22,352 nt of DNA from Gammaproteobacteria bacterium (GCA_012735335.1 JAAYHO010000278.1:1-22352), one strand, 5' to 3'; positions 8,741-17,734 are shown, numbered from the stretch's first letter. Numbers and translations are program-made. Notes: generated by a model not told the origin, from the sequence alone.

Positions 8741-9544
8741 ATGAGCAGAATTGACCAGTGTTTCGCCAGATTGCGCGCCGAAGGCCGCAAGGCGCTGATT
8801 CCCTATGTCACCGCCGGTGATCCGAACCCGGACATGATGCTGCCGCTGATGCATGAGCTGGTTGAAGCGGGTGTGGACATCATCGAGCTGGGCGTACCCT
8901 TTTCCGACCCGATGGCCGATGGTCCGGTGATTCAGCTGGCCATGGAGCGCGCTCTGGCGCACAAGGTCAGCCTGCGGGATGTGCTGGATATAGTGCGGGC
9001 CTTCCGCGAAACCAACCAGACCACCCCGGTGGCCCTGATGGGCTATCTGAATCCGGTGGAGAACCTGGGCTACGAGACCTTTGCCCGGGAAGCTGCCGCT
9101 GCCGGGGTCGATGGTGTGCTGCTGGTGGATCTGCCGCCGGAGGAGGCGCAGGAGGTCGCGCCGCTGTTCCGCAAGCATGGGCTGGACAGTATCTTCCTGC
9201 TGGCACCGACCACCACACTGGAGCGGGCCGCCCGAATCTGTCAGAACGCCAGTGGCTATGTCTATTATGTTTCGCTCAAGGGTGTGACCGGATCGGCTGC
9301 ATTGAACGTCACCGATGTAGCAGAAAAACTGGATCAGCTGCGCGGCGTGACCGATCTGCCGATTGGTGTGGGTTTTGGTATTCGTGATGGCGCTTCCGCT
9401 GCCGCGATTGCCAGCGTAGCTGATGGTGTTGTGGTAGGGTCGGTTCTGGTCAGTCAGATAGCCGCAAACCCAGACGAGCCCGAGCGGGCCCGCGCCGGTA
9501 TTACTGCGGTTATCCGCGATATGCGGGCAGCCATGGATCGCTGA
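8741..9544 (+). CDS. trpA: Tryptophan synthase alpha chain
   Basis: TrpA cleaves indole-3-glycerol phosphate to indole and glyceraldehyde 3-phosphate and channels indole to TrpB. The 267-residue (beta/alpha)8 protein has the two catalytic acids at E50 ([11 protein letters not shown]) and D61 (PMADG). It also has the [10 protein letters not shown] segment and the phosphate-binding GVGFGI segment. AAGGGG at 8727-8732 lies 8 bases before the ATG. It is the third gene of a trpFBA unit. A short palindrome (9536-9550) spans its stop codon but has no T-run, so it is not a clear terminator, and transcription may continue into accD. Confidence 0.97.
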   Translation: MSRIDQCFARLRAEGRKALIPYVTAGDPNPDMMLPLMHELVEAGVDIIELGVPFSDPMADGPVIQLAMERALAHKVSLRDVLDIVRAFRETNQTTPVALMGYLNPVENLGYETFAREAAAAGVDGVLLVDLPPEEAQEVAPLFRKHGLDSIFLLAPTTTLERAARICQNASGYVYYVSLKGVTGSAALNVTDVAEKLDQLRGVTDLPIGVGFGIRDGASAAAIASVADGVVVGSVLVSQIAANPDEPERARAGITAVIRDMRAAMDR

Positions 9545-9592
9545 GCGATCGGGCATAGTGATCAACGCAGATAAACAGATTAAGGATTGGCA

Positions 9593-10495
9593 ATGAGCAA
9601 CTGGCTGGTGGACAAACTGATTCCCTCCATAGTGCGTTCCGAGGCGCAGAAGAGCAGCGTTCCGGAAGGGTTGTGGCGCAAGTGCCCCTCCTGCGATGCC
9701 GTGCTGTACCGCCCCGAGCTGGAGAAAAATCTGGATGTCTGCCCCAAGTGCAGTCATCACCTGCGCATCAGCGCACGTCGCCGTCTGGATATCTTTCTGG
9801 ATACCGACGGTCGCAGTGAAATCGCCGCTGAACTGGAGCCGGTGGACAAGCTCAAGTTCCGTGACACCAAGAAGTACAAGGACCGCCTGACCGCCGCTCA
9901 GAAGGCTACCGGTGAGAAGGACGCGCTGGTGGTCATGCAGGGCTACCTCAAGGGTATGCCGCTGGTGGCCAGCGCCTTCGAGTTCAACTTCATGGGTGGC
10001 TCCATGGGCAGCGTGGTCGGTGCGCGCTTCGTGCGTGGTGCCGAGCTGGCCTTGAGCGAGCGCATCCCCTATGTATGCTTCCCGGCCTCCGGCGGGGCGC
10101 GCATGCAGGAAGCGCTGTTCTCGCTGATGCAGATGGCCAAGACCAGTGCCGTACTGGCACGGCTCAAGGAAGAGGGCATCCCCTTCATTTCGGTGATGAC
10201 CGACCCGGTATACGGTGGCGTATCCGCCAGTCTGGCCATGCTCGGTGACCTCAACGTGGCCGAGCCCAACGCGCTGATCGGCTTTGCCGGTCCGCGGGTG
10301 ATCGAGCAGACCGTACGCGAGAAGCTGCCAGCCGGTTTCCAGCGCAGCGAGTTCCTGCTGGATCATGGCGCACTGGACATGATCATCCCGCGCAGCGAGA
10401 TGCGTGACCGTCTGGCTGGCATCCTGGCTACGCTGACCCATCAGCCAGCGCCGAGCGCAAGTCAGGCCGACGAGGCTGCGGCAGACCTGTCCTGA
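9593..10495 (+). CDS. accD: Acetyl-CoA carboxylase carboxyltransferase subunit beta
   Basis: AccD, with AccA, transfers the carboxyl group from biotin to acetyl-CoA to make malonyl-CoA, the first committed step of fatty acid synthesis. The 300-residue protein has the N-terminal zinc ribbon (C31, C34, C50, C53 in CPSC and CPKC pairs) followed by the crotonase-fold carboxyltransferase domain with GGSMGSVVG and [11 protein letters not shown]. The ATG at 9593 has AAGGA 6 bases upstream; a TTG two codons earlier is too close to that site. The stop overlaps the folC start by one base (TGATG). Confidence 0.97.
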   Translation: MSNWLVDKLIPSIVRSEAQKSSVPEGLWRKCPSCDAVLYRPELEKNLDVCPKCSHHLRISARRRLDIFLDTDGRSEIAAELEPVDKLKFRDTKKYKDRLTAAQKATGEKDALVVMQGYLKGMPLVASAFEFNFMGGSMGSVVGARFVRGAELALSERIPYVCFPASGGARMQEALFSLMQMAKTSAVLARLKEEGIPFISVMTDPVYGGVSASLAMLGDLNVAEPNALIGFAGPRVIEQTVREKLPAGFQRSEFLLDHGALDMIIPRSEMRDRLAGILATLTHQPAPSASQADEAAADLS

Positions 10496-11784
10496 TGAGC
10501 AACGCGATGGATCTGGCCGCCTGGCTGCAACGGCTGGAAGGGCTGCATCCAAGCGAAATCGACATGGGCCTGGGGCGGGTTGCCGAGGTGGCAGCCCGTC
10601 TCGGTATCCAGCGTCCGGCTCCCCTGGTATTCACCGTTACCGGTACCAACGGCAAGGGCTCCACCTGCGCCGCGCTGGATAACCTGCTGCGCAGCTCCGG
10701 CCGCCGCAGTGGTTGTTACACCTCTCCCCACCTGGTGCGTTACAACGAGCGGGTCAGCATCGACGGCCAGCCGGTAGCGGATGCCGATCTGTGCGCGGCC
10801 TTTGTCGCCATTGACCAGGCCCGGGGCGAGATTTCCCTGACCTATTTCGAATTCGGTACCCTGGCGGCGCTCTGGCTGTTCCAACGTGCCGGGCTGGATG
10901 CGGTGGTGCTGGAAGTCGGGCTGGGCGGTCGGCTGGATGCGGTGAATATCGTCGATGCGGATGTTGCCGTGGTCACCAGTATCGGACTGGATCACCCTGA
11001 CTATCTGGGGGATTCCCGGGACAGTGTCGGCTTCGAGAAGGCCGGTATCCTGCGCCAGGGCGGTCGGCTGGTATGTTCCGAGACCGACCTGCCGCCGCGT
11101 TTCTCCGAGCAGGTTCGAGAGTTGCAGGTCCGCATGTGGCAGCGCGAACGGGATTACCATTGGCAGCCCCAAACGGACGGTGCCGGCTGGGTCCTGTCGG
11201 CGCAGAGCCATGGCCAGCTGCGACAGGTATTGCTGCCGTCCGTCAGCCTGCCCCGGGATAACTTGGCGACCGCCGTACAGGCATTCTGGGCCGCCGGGCT
11301 GGATATGCCCGATGCGCAACTGGCCGAGGCGCTGGCGGCAACCAGTGTGCCGGGCCGACTGGATGAGCGGGTTGTTGAATGGCGCGGTCAGCCGCGACAG
11401 CTGATGCTGGATGTGGGGCACAACCCCCAGGCCGCCGAATATCTGGCCCGGCATCTGGGCGACCCTGCGGACAATCGCTGTGCGGCGGTGTTCGGTCTGC
11501 TGTCGGACAAGAACCTGGCGGGCATCCTGCAACCGTTGCAGGGGCACTTCGGCCATTGGGCGGTGGCGCCGCTGCCGACGCCGCGTACCCGCAGCGCCGC
11601 CGAGCTGGTCACCGAGCTGCAGGGGGCAGGGCAGAGCGCCAGCGCCTTTGCCTCCATCGGTGAGGCTATCGCCTGGCAACTGGATAACACCTGCGCTGAT
11701 ACGAAAATCATCATTTTCGGGTCGTTTTTCTGCGTCGCTGAAGCCATACTCTGGTTGCACACACAACCTGGCGGAGACATTTGA
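10495..11784 (+). CDS. folC: Bifunctional folylpolyglutamate synthase / dihydrofolate synthase
   Basis: FolC adds glutamate to dihydropteroate and then extends folate polyglutamate tails, using ATP. The 429-residue protein has the P-loop TGTNGKGST at 49-57, the SPHLVRYNERVSIDG segment, the EVGLGGRLDAVN motif and the C-terminal Mur-ligase-type domain (LMLDVGHNPQAAEYL). The ATG at 10495 overlaps the accD stop by one base and has no clear ribosome site, so initiation is probably coupled to accD; an alternative ATG lies four codons downstream. The 3' end overlaps dedD by one base in the same way. The accD-folC-dedD-cvpA-purF order is shared with E. coli. Confidence 0.96.
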   Translation: MSNAMDLAAWLQRLEGLHPSEIDMGLGRVAEVAARLGIQRPAPLVFTVTGTNGKGSTCAALDNLLRSSGRRSGCYTSPHLVRYNERVSIDGQPVADADLCAAFVAIDQARGEISLTYFEFGTLAALWLFQRAGLDAVVLEVGLGGRLDAVNIVDADVAVVTSIGLDHPDYLGDSRDSVGFEKAGILRQGGRLVCSETDLPPRFSEQVRELQVRMWQRERDYHWQPQTDGAGWVLSAQSHGQLRQVLLPSVSLPRDNLATAVQAFWAAGLDMPDAQLAEALAATSVPGRLDERVVEWRGQPRQLMLDVGHNPQAAEYLARHLGDPADNRCAAVFGLLSDKNLAGILQPLQGHFGHWAVAPLPTPRTRSAAELVTELQGAGQSASAFASIGEAIAWQLDNTCADTKIIIFGSFFCVAEAILWLHTQPGGDI

Positions 11785-12371
11785 TGGAACATGGGCTCAA
11801 GCAGCGCATCATCGGCGCTCTGGTATTGGTTATTGCGGCGGTCATCTTTCTGCCCATGCTGTTGTCCGGACAGGACGAAACCGTCGAGGTACAGGTGGAG
11901 GTGCCCGCCGCCCCGGTGCTGGATGACACTCCGATAGCCACCGCCGAGTTGCCCCAACTGCCCGAGCCGGTGCCGGTACCGGATATTCCTGCTCCGCCGC
12001 AGCCCGCCGAACCCGAGCCGGTGCCGGATGTAGCCCTGATCGAGCCTCCGGCGCCGGTAACAACGCCGGAGCCCAGCACCCCGGTAGTCACAGAGCCAGC
12101 CCCGGCACCTGTGGCAGAGGGCGGTTGGGTAGTGCAGCAGGCGAGCTTTTCCAGCCAGAGCAATGCCGAGAGTTTCCGTCAGACCCTGGCCGCGCAGGGC
12201 TATAACGCCTACGTGCGCGCCGGACAGGTGGATGGCAAGAGCATAGTGCGGGTCTATGTTGGTCCGCTCAGCAGTCGCGAGGCGGCTACCCGTATCCGTG
12301 ACGAGCTGCAGCGCCGGCATCAGAGCAAGGGTCTGGTAGTGGCCTACGACGACAGTACCCGTACACCTTGA
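11784..12371 (+). CDS. dedD: DedD-like SPOR-domain cell division protein
   Basis: DedD-type proteins are bitopic inner-membrane proteins whose SPOR domain binds denuded septal peptidoglycan. The 195-residue protein has a short cytoplasmic N terminus, one membrane segment at about 9-27 (IIGALVLVIAAVIFLPMLL), a long Pro/Glu-rich periplasmic linker (about 35-110) and a C-terminal SPOR domain (about 113-188, GGWVVQQASFSS to LVVAYDD). GGAG at 11773-11776 lies 7 bases before the ATG at 11784, which overlaps the folC stop; a TTG directly upstream is not needed. Identity rests on architecture and on the conserved folC-dedD-cvpA order; the sequence of the linker is not informative. Confidence 0.9.
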   Translation: MEHGLKQRIIGALVLVIAAVIFLPMLLSGQDETVEVQVEVPAAPVLDDTPIATAELPQLPEPVPVPDIPAPPQPAEPEPVPDVALIEPPAPVTTPEPSTPVVTEPAPAPVAEGGWVVQQASFSSQSNAESFRQTLAAQGYNAYVRAGQVDGKSIVRVYVGPLSSREAATRIRDELQRRHQSKGLVVAYDDSTRTP

Positions 12372-12402
12372 TTGCGCTCCAGTCTCTGGCGCAGATTGCC
12401 TG

Positions 12403-12432
12403 TTTCGATGTGCGGTGCTGCTCTGGTAGAAT
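12403..12432 (+). promoter_or_regulatory. Candidate promoter for cvpA-purF-metZ
   Basis: An extended -10 element (TGG then TAGAAT, 12424-12432) lies 28 bases before the cvpA start, with a weak -35-like TTTCGA at 12403-12408, spacing 18. It falls in the only clear gap (88 bases) between dedD and metZ. Confidence 0.45.
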
Positions 12433-12459
12433 GCGTTTTTCGTTTTTGGATGCTTGACC

Positions 12460-12942
12460 GTGACATTAGTCGGCGTTGACTGGGCCATCATTGCTGTAAT
12501 TGCTGTTTCCGCATTAATCAGCCTGGCCCGTGGGTTCGTCAAGGAAGCCCTGTCCCTGCTGACCTGGGTAATTGCCGGTCTGGTGGCCTGGCTGTTCGGT
12601 GGAGCGCTGGCAGACCTGCTGGTCGATTACATTGCCACCCCGTCCATCCGGGTGATCACTGCCTGCGCTATCCTCTTTGTGCTGACGCTGATTCTGGGTG
12701 GCCTGATCAATTATCTTATCGGTCAACTGGTGCTGGTCACCGGGCTGACCGGTACCGACCGTTTTCTGGGAATGGTCTTTGGTGCGGCTCGCGGAGCGCT
12801 GCTGATAGTAGTGGCTGTGGGTCTGCTGAGCCTGGCGCCGGTCGAGGGCGACGCCTGGTGGCGTGAATCAACGCTTATTCCTCATTTTCTGCTTGTGGCG
12901 GATTGGTCAAAGAATTTTATTCTCGGGCTCTTCGGTCGCTGA
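12460..12942 (+). CDS. cvpA: CvpA family inner-membrane protein
   Basis: CvpA is a small inner-membrane protein first linked to colicin V production and widely conserved next to purF; its biochemical role is uncertain. The 160-residue product has four hydrophobic segments, at about 8-27, 33-58, 63-90 and 99-128, and the family's conserved RGFVKEALSLLTW stretch after the first. The GTG at 12460 is preferred because TGGA at 12447-12450 lies 9 bases upstream; the in-frame TTG at 12454 is only 3 bases from it. purF follows after 60 bases that hold a GC-rich hairpin. Confidence 0.92.
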   Translation: MTLVGVDWAIIAVIAVSALISLARGFVKEALSLLTWVIAGLVAWLFGGALADLLVDYIATPSIRVITACAILFVLTLILGGLINYLIGQLVLVTGLTGTDRFLGMVFGAARGALLIVVAVGLLSLAPVEGDAWWRESTLIPHFLLVADWSKNFILGLFGR

Positions 12943-12945
12943 TGT

Positions 12946-12967
12946 CGCCGGGGCGCAGCTCCCGGCG
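12946..12967 (+). other. GC-rich hairpin between cvpA and purF
   Basis: A perfect 7-bp stem (12946-12952 with 12961-12967) closes an 8-base loop. No T-run follows, so it is unlikely to be a strong terminator; an mRNA-stability or processing element between the two cistrons is possible. Confidence 0.4.
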
Positions 12968-13002
12968 GTGTGTCCAAACTCATCGAAAGAAGGTACATAG
13001 CC

Positions 13003-14523
13003 ATGTGTGGCATTGTTGGCATAGTGGGCAAGTCGAACGTCAACCAGGCGATCTACGACGCCCTGACCGTCCTGCAGCATCGCGGCCAGGACGCCGCCGG
13101 CATCGTGACCTGTGATAACGACCGCCTGTTCCTGCGCAAGGACAACGGTCTGGTGCGGGATGTCTTTCACCAGCGGCACATGCAGCGGCTGGTCGGAACC
13201 ATGGGCCTGGGCCATGTGCGTTACCCGACGGCGGGTTCATCTACCTCCGCTGAAGCCCAGCCGTTCTATGTCAACTCGCCCTACGGCATTACCCTGGCGC
13301 ATAACGGCAACCTGACCAATATCGAGCAGTTGTCCAAGGAGCTGTACGAGTCCGACCTGCGCCATGTGAATACCAACTCCGACTCGGAAGTGCTGCTCAA
13401 CGTGTTTGCCCACGAGCTGGCCCGGGAGCGCAAGCTGCGCCCGACCGAGGAGGATATCTTCAAGGCGGTGCGCGGTGTGCACGAGCGCTGCCGTGGTGGT
13501 TATGCGGCGCTGGCGATGGTTACCGGCTACGGTCTGGTGGGCTTCCGTGATCCCAATGGTATCCGCCCGATTGTCTATGGCAAGCGCGAAACCGAGCAGG
13601 GCGTGGAGTATATGGTGGCCTCGGAAAGCGTGGCGCTGAATGCGCTGGGCTTCGAGATAGTCCGCGACCTGGCCCCCGGCGAGGCGGTGTACATCACCGT
13701 GGACGGCGAGATCTTCACCCGCCAGTGCGTGGACAACCCGAACTATGCACCGTGCATCTTCGAGCACGTCTACCTGGCCCGCCCGGATTCGATCATCGAC
13801 GGCATTCTGGTGTACAAGGCCCGTCTGCGCATGGGCGAGAAACTGGCCGAGAAGATTCTCCGCGAGCGCCCCGATCATGATATCGACGTGGTCATCCCGA
13901 TTCCGGACACCAGCCGCACCTCGGCGGTGGAACTGGCCAACCGGCTGGGCGTGAAATTCCGCGAGGGCTTCGTCAAGAACCGCTATATCGGCCGTACCTT
14001 CATCATGCCCGGGCAGGCGGCACGGAAGAAATCCGTGCGCCAGAAGCTCAACGCCATCGAGCTGGAGTTCCGCGGCAAGAACGTGCTGCTGGTGGACGAC
14101 TCCATCGTTCGCGGCACCACCTGCCGTCAGATCATCCAGATGGCCCGGGAAGCGGGGGCGAAGAACGTATACTTCTGCTCGGCGGCCCCGGAGGTGCGTT
14201 ACCCCAACGTCTATGGCATCGACATGCCTTCGGTGCATGAGCTGATTGCCCATGACCGCACCAGTGACGAGGTGGCCGAGCTGATCGGCGCCGACTGGCT
14301 GATGTATCAGGACCTGCAGGATCTGGTGGATGCGGTACGCGAGGGCAACCCGGCGGTGACCAGCTTCGACTGCTCGGTGTTTGATGGTCAATATGTCACT
14401 GGTGACGTCAACGAGAGCTATCTCGGCCGGATCGAGCAGTCACGCAATGATGCGGCCCGGGCACCGGTGAATGTGGAAAATGCGGTCATGGGGCTGCACA
14501 ACGATGCGGGGGACGTGAGATGA
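13003..14523 (+). CDS. purF: Amidophosphoribosyltransferase
   Basis: PurF makes phosphoribosylamine from PRPP and glutamine, the first step of purine synthesis. The 506-residue protein begins MCGIVGIVG; after Met removal the cysteine at position 2 is the N-terminal nucleophile of the glutaminase domain, so there is no propeptide. The phosphoribosyltransferase domain carries the PRPP-binding segment [13 protein letters not shown] at 361-373. The ATG at 13003 is required by the Cys2 chemistry and has AAGAAGG 9 bases upstream; a longer in-frame start at 12970 is excluded. It overlaps metZ by four bases (ATGA at 14520-14523). Confidence 0.97.
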   Translation: MCGIVGIVGKSNVNQAIYDALTVLQHRGQDAAGIVTCDNDRLFLRKDNGLVRDVFHQRHMQRLVGTMGLGHVRYPTAGSSTSAEAQPFYVNSPYGITLAHNGNLTNIEQLSKELYESDLRHVNTNSDSEVLLNVFAHELARERKLRPTEEDIFKAVRGVHERCRGGYAALAMVTGYGLVGFRDPNGIRPIVYGKRETEQGVEYMVASESVALNALGFEIVRDLAPGEAVYITVDGEIFTRQCVDNPNYAPCIFEHVYLARPDSIIDGILVYKARLRMGEKLAEKILRERPDHDIDVVIPIPDTSRTSAVELANRLGVKFREGFVKNRYIGRTFIMPGQAARKKSVRQKLNAIELEFRGKNVLLVDDSIVRGTTCRQIIQMAREAGAKNVYFCSAAPEVRYPNVYGIDMPSVHELIAHDRTSDEVAELIGADWLMYQDLQDLVDAVREGNPAVTSFDCSVFDGQYVTGDVNESYLGRIEQSRNDAARAPVNVENAVMGLHNDAGDVR

Positions 14524-15737
14524 GTTCTGAATGGCAGGCCGGACGGCTGGACAGTGATCTGGAGCAGGCCGGATTCGATACCCTGGCGGTACGCGCCGGA
14601 CAGACCCGTGGCCCGGAAGGGGAGCACGGCGAAGCGCTGTTCCTGACCTCCAGCTATGTGTTCCGCAGTGCCGCCGATGCCGCCGCGTGCTTTGCCGGTG
14701 AGCAGCAGGGCAACGTCTACTCCCGCTACATGAACCCCACGGTGCGCACCTTCGAGCAGCGCATTGCTGCGCTGGAAGGGGCCGAGCAGGCGGTGGCCAC
14801 GGCCTCCGGCATGGCGGCGATTCTGGCCACGGTCATGAGCCTGTGCAGCGCCGGAGACCATATCCTGGTCTCACGCAGCGTGTTCGGTGCCACGGTCAGC
14901 CTGTTCGACAAGTATTTCAAGCGCTTCGGCGTCGAGGTCGATTATGTCGGTCTGTCCGATACCGAGGGCTGGCGTGCGGCGTGCAAGCCCAATACCCGCA
15001 TGTTCTTTGTTGAATCCCCGTCCAACCCGCTGGCCGAGCTGGTGGATATCCGCGCCCTGGCGGCGGTAGCCGACGCCCAGGGTGCGCTGCTGGTAGTGGA
15101 TAACTGCTTCTGCACCCCGGCGCTGCAGCAGCCCCTGGCGCTGGGCGCGCATATCGTCATCCACTCGGCAACCAAGTACATCGACGGCCAGGGCCGCTGC
15201 CTGGGTGGTGTGGTCGCCGGGCGCAAGGAACAGATGCAGGAAGTGGTCGGTTTTCTGCGTACCGCAGGTCCGTCCCTGAGCCCCTTCAATGCCTGGGTGT
15301 TCCTCAAGGGGCTGGAAACCCTGCGCCTGCGCATGGCTGCCCACTGCGCCTCGGCGCTGGAACTGGCGCTGTGGCTGGAGCAGCAGCCGCAGGTGGAGAA
15401 GGTGTACTACGCCGGCCTGCCCAGTCATCCGCAGCATGAACTGGCTCGCACCCAGCAATCGGCCTTCGGCGCAGTGGTGAGCTTCGAGGTACGTGGTGGG
15501 CGGGAGGCGGCCTGGCGTTTCATCGATGCCACTCGGGTGCTGTCGATCACCGCCAACCTGGGCGATGCCAAGTCCACCATCACCCATCCGGCCAGTACCA
15601 CCCACGGTCGTCTGCCGGTGGAAACCCGCGAGGCGGCGGGCATCCGCGAAGGGCTGATCCGTCTGGCCGTAGGGCTGGAGGAGCTGGAAGATATCCGCGC
15701 CGACCTGCAGCGCGGACTGGACGCCGCCGGCGCTTAA
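14520..15737 (+). CDS. metZ: O-succinylhomoserine sulfhydrylase
   Basis: MetZ converts O-succinylhomoserine and sulfide to homocysteine by direct sulfhydrylation in methionine synthesis. The 405-residue protein is a Cys/Met-metabolism PLP enzyme. It has [27 protein letters not shown], the FVESPSNP segment, and the PLP lysine K219 in [12 protein letters not shown]. Cystathionine gamma-synthase and O-acetylhomoserine enzymes share the fold; length, the purF-metZ order typical of Pseudomonas and the IDGQGR signature favour MetZ. Its ATG overlaps the purF stop. Its TAA overlaps the stop codon of the convergent diguanylate cyclase gene. Confidence 0.92.
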   Translation: MSSEWQAGRLDSDLEQAGFDTLAVRAGQTRGPEGEHGEALFLTSSYVFRSAADAAACFAGEQQGNVYSRYMNPTVRTFEQRIAALEGAEQAVATASGMAAILATVMSLCSAGDHILVSRSVFGATVSLFDKYFKRFGVEVDYVGLSDTEGWRAACKPNTRMFFVESPSNPLAELVDIRALAAVADAQGALLVVDNCFCTPALQQPLALGAHIVIHSATKYIDGQGRCLGGVVAGRKEQMQEVVGFLRTAGPSLSPFNAWVFLKGLETLRLRMAAHCASALELALWLEQQPQVEKVYYAGLPSHPQHELARTQQSAFGAVVSFEVRGGREAAWRFIDATRVLSITANLGDAKSTITHPASTTHGRLPVETREAAGIREGLIRLAVGLEELEDIRADLQRGLDAAGA

Positions 15738-16687
15738 GGGCTGGTCACCACCTGGTTGCGCCCCGCCGACTTGGCCTGATACAGCGCCTTGTCGGCGGCT
15801 TCGATCAGTGCCTGGTGATTGGCCATGTCGGTACGGATGCAGGCCACACCGACACTCACTGAGCACTGCAGGCTCAGTTGCTCGTGGCTGATCTGCAATT
15901 GCTCTATCGCCATGCGCAGCCGCTCGGCAAACTGGCTGCCTCCCTGCAGTGGGGTGTCCGCCAGCAGCACCACGAATTCCTCCCCGCCATAACGTCCGGC
16001 ATAGTCGGTATCGCGCACCATCTCCCGGGTTATCCGGGCAACCTGCCGAATCACCTCGTCACCGGCCTGATGACCGTAGGTATCATTCAACTTCTTGAAA
16101 TGGTCGATATCGAACAGCACCAGGCTGGCCGGGTTGCTGTAGCGGTTGTGCCGGGCAAATTCGCGCTCCAGGCAGCTTTCCCAGTGGCGACGGTTGAGCA
16201 GGCCGGTCAGGCCGTCATGCAGCGCCAGTTCCTGCAACTGGGCATTGGCCGCTTCCAGCTGCAGCTTGTTGACCGCCACGTTGGTCACGTCATAGATGAT
16301 CAGGCAGACGTGCTCGGTGCTGGTGTTGACCGTGCGCAGCGGCAGTATGGTGACGTTCTGGTACATGTGATCAACCAGTCCGGTGATCGGCTGGTAATTA
16401 TTGAAGCGCACCAGATAGGGACGCTGCTCCCAGATGGTGAAGACCCGGGTGCCGAGCATGATGGCGGTGTCCATCTTCTGGGTGAACCAGGTGCGGTCGA
16501 TCTCCGGGAACAGTTCGAGCATGGAACGCTGGGCGACCTGGTGGGCGGATTTGCCCGAATGGTTCTCCATGAAACTGTTCCACACCTGCACCCGGTAGTC
16601 CCGGTCCAGCACCACAACGCCCACGTCGATGCTCTGGACTATATCCAGCAACCAGTGCAGTTCGCTGACGTCAAGTAGGTTGGACAT
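15734..16687 (-). CDS. PAS-GGDEF diguanylate cyclase
   Basis: The protein should make cyclic di-GMP from two GTP. It has 317 residues with no membrane segment, so it is cytoplasmic. A PAS-like sensory domain spans about 13-137, a short helical linker about 138-155, and the GGDEF domain about 156-312. Catalytic features are intact: metal-binding D193 in LFDIDHF, nucleotide-binding N201 and D210, and the signature GGEEF at 234-238. An RxxD inhibitory site (R225-D228) lies five residues before the signature, so product feedback is predicted. It lies 24 bases downstream of the receiver-CheC gene on the same strand, suggesting one operon. The stop codon overlaps that of metZ on the other strand. 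The PAS ligand cannot be told from sequence. Confidence 0.93.
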   Translation of the reverse strand: MSNLLDVSELHWLLDIVQSIDVGVVVLDRDYRVQVWNSFMENHSGKSAHQVAQRSMLELFPEIDRTWFTQKMDTAIMLGTRVFTIWEQRPYLVRFNNYQPITGLVDHMYQNVTILPLRTVNTSTEHVCLIIYDVTNVAVNKLQLEAANAQLQELALHDGLTGLLNRRHWESCLEREFARHNRYSNPASLVLFDIDHFKKLNDTYGHQAGDEVIRQVARITREMVRDTDYAGRYGGEEFVVLLADTPLQGGSQFAERLRMAIEQLQISHEQLSLQCSVSVGVACIRTDMANHQALIEAADKALYQAKSAGRNQVVTSP

Positions 16688-16711
16688 GGCGGCTCATCGT
16701 ATTCGCGGTGT

Positions 16712-17722
16712 TCAGTTGATCAGATATTCGACTTTCTTCTGCAGCACGGGTACCGAGTCCTCGGTAAACAGCAGCATCAGGTCGAACTGGATGTCATGGT
16801 CTTCCAGACCATAACTGATTTCCACCGCCAGGGTACGTTTCCAGCGGCTGCGGTTGAGCCGGATCAGTTCCTCGATGGTGCAGTGTTGCCCGAGGACCAG
16901 CGGGTGTCCGGAGGACAGCTGCATGCCCAGCTGTTCGGAGATACCGTTGAGACAGGCGCCGATGACGATGGCGGCCAGATCCAGTTGCAGCTCCAGTTGT
17001 GAATGGCTGCCATGCTGATGGTTGAGCAGCCGGGCCACATCAGCGATTTCCGAGTCGTGGAAGATCAGCAGGGCTTCCCCGGCGATACCGCCACCGATAT
17101 AACCCTGGCAGATGGCTGAGACCCGCTGGTTGCCCTGGGCATCAGCCAGCGCCATCTGCAATTCGCCGACCTCGAGGATATTCACGTTCGGCACCGGCAG
17201 GCGGATGAACACCCCAAGCACCCGGCCCAGCAGCTCGGCGGCCCGGCCCATGGCGATATTGGCTACTTCGCGGAAGGCATCGCGAAACCCGACAGTGGGC
17301 AGCTCGGCCTGGCTGAGAGGTTGCGCCGGGCTGGGGGTGGCGGCAGCGGGCAGCCCTTTGTTCAGGGCCAGCAGGGCGGCTTCCAGTTCCGCTGGGTCGG
17401 CGGGCTTCCTGATGAAACTGCGGGCGCCCAGGGTCAGCGCCCGGCGGATTGCCTCATCCTGCACGTCGCCGGAGATGACGATGACCTCGGCATGCAGGTT
17501 TTCCTCGCGCATGCGGGCCAGTACCGCAAAACCATCCAGTTCCGGCATGGTCAGGTCAAGCAGGACGATCTCACCCTTGCCGGCGCGAATGGCCTCCAGG
17601 CCGAGCAGGCCGTTCTCGGCCTGGCTGATCTGGAATGGCCAGTTGGCGGGCAGGGCGCGGATAAGCTGTTTGCGGGCCATGCTGGAATCGTCGCAGATCA
17701 GCAGGGGGATCGCCGTTGTCAC
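16712..17722 (-). CDS. Response regulator with receiver and CheC-like phosphatase domain
   Basis: The GTG start (complement of 17720-17722) gives 336 residues. A GAAGGA ribosome site sits 6 bases upstream, and the receiver fold begins at once; a longer ATG frame from 17842 adds 40 residues of no domain character. Residues about 5-122 form a CheY-like receiver with acidic D11/D12, phosphoacceptor D56 (VLLDLTMPELDG), S84 and K106. A linker (about 123-143) leads to a CheC/CheX/FliY-type domain. The family motif [D/S]-x3-E-x2-N-x22-P is met exactly by D148, E152, N155 and P178. The second copy of the motif reads E244, D248, A251, P274, so it is degenerate. Inferred role: a phosphorelay output or phosphate sink with its own phosphatase, acting with the downstream cyclase. 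No histidine kinase is in the window. Confidence 0.88.
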   Translation of the reverse strand: MTTAIPLLICDDSSMARKQLIRALPANWPFQISQAENGLLGLEAIRAGKGEIVLLDLTMPELDGFAVLARMREENLHAEVIVISGDVQDEAIRRALTLGARSFIRKPADPAELEAALLALNKGLPAAATPSPAQPLSQAELPTVGFRDAFREVANIAMGRAAELLGRVLGVFIRLPVPNVNILEVGELQMALADAQGNQRVSAICQGYIGGGIAGEALLIFHDSEIADVARLLNHQHGSHSQLELQLDLAAIVIGACLNGISEQLGMQLSSGHPLVLGQHCTIEELIRLNRSRWKRTLAVEISYGLEDHDIQFDLMLLFTEDSVPVLQKKVEYLIN

Positions 17723-17728
17723 GGAGTG

Positions 17729-17734
17729 TCCTTC
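17729..17734 (-). promoter_or_regulatory. Ribosome binding site deciding the receiver-CheC start
   Basis: GAAGGA on the minus strand, 6 bases before the GTG at 17722. It favours this start over the upstream in-frame ATGs. Confidence 0.7.

Noticed and set aside
9536..9550. Palindrome across the trpA stop as a terminator
   Set aside because: The arms are 7 bp with one central base, and no T-run follows, so intrinsic termination is unlikely.
7526..10552. 1008-codon open frame on the minus strand opposite trpB-trpA-accD
   Set aside because: It is in codon register with all three sense genes, which happen to share one frame. Stops would need TTA, CTA or TCA sense codons, which are rare in this GC-rich codon usage. 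The product has no domain character.
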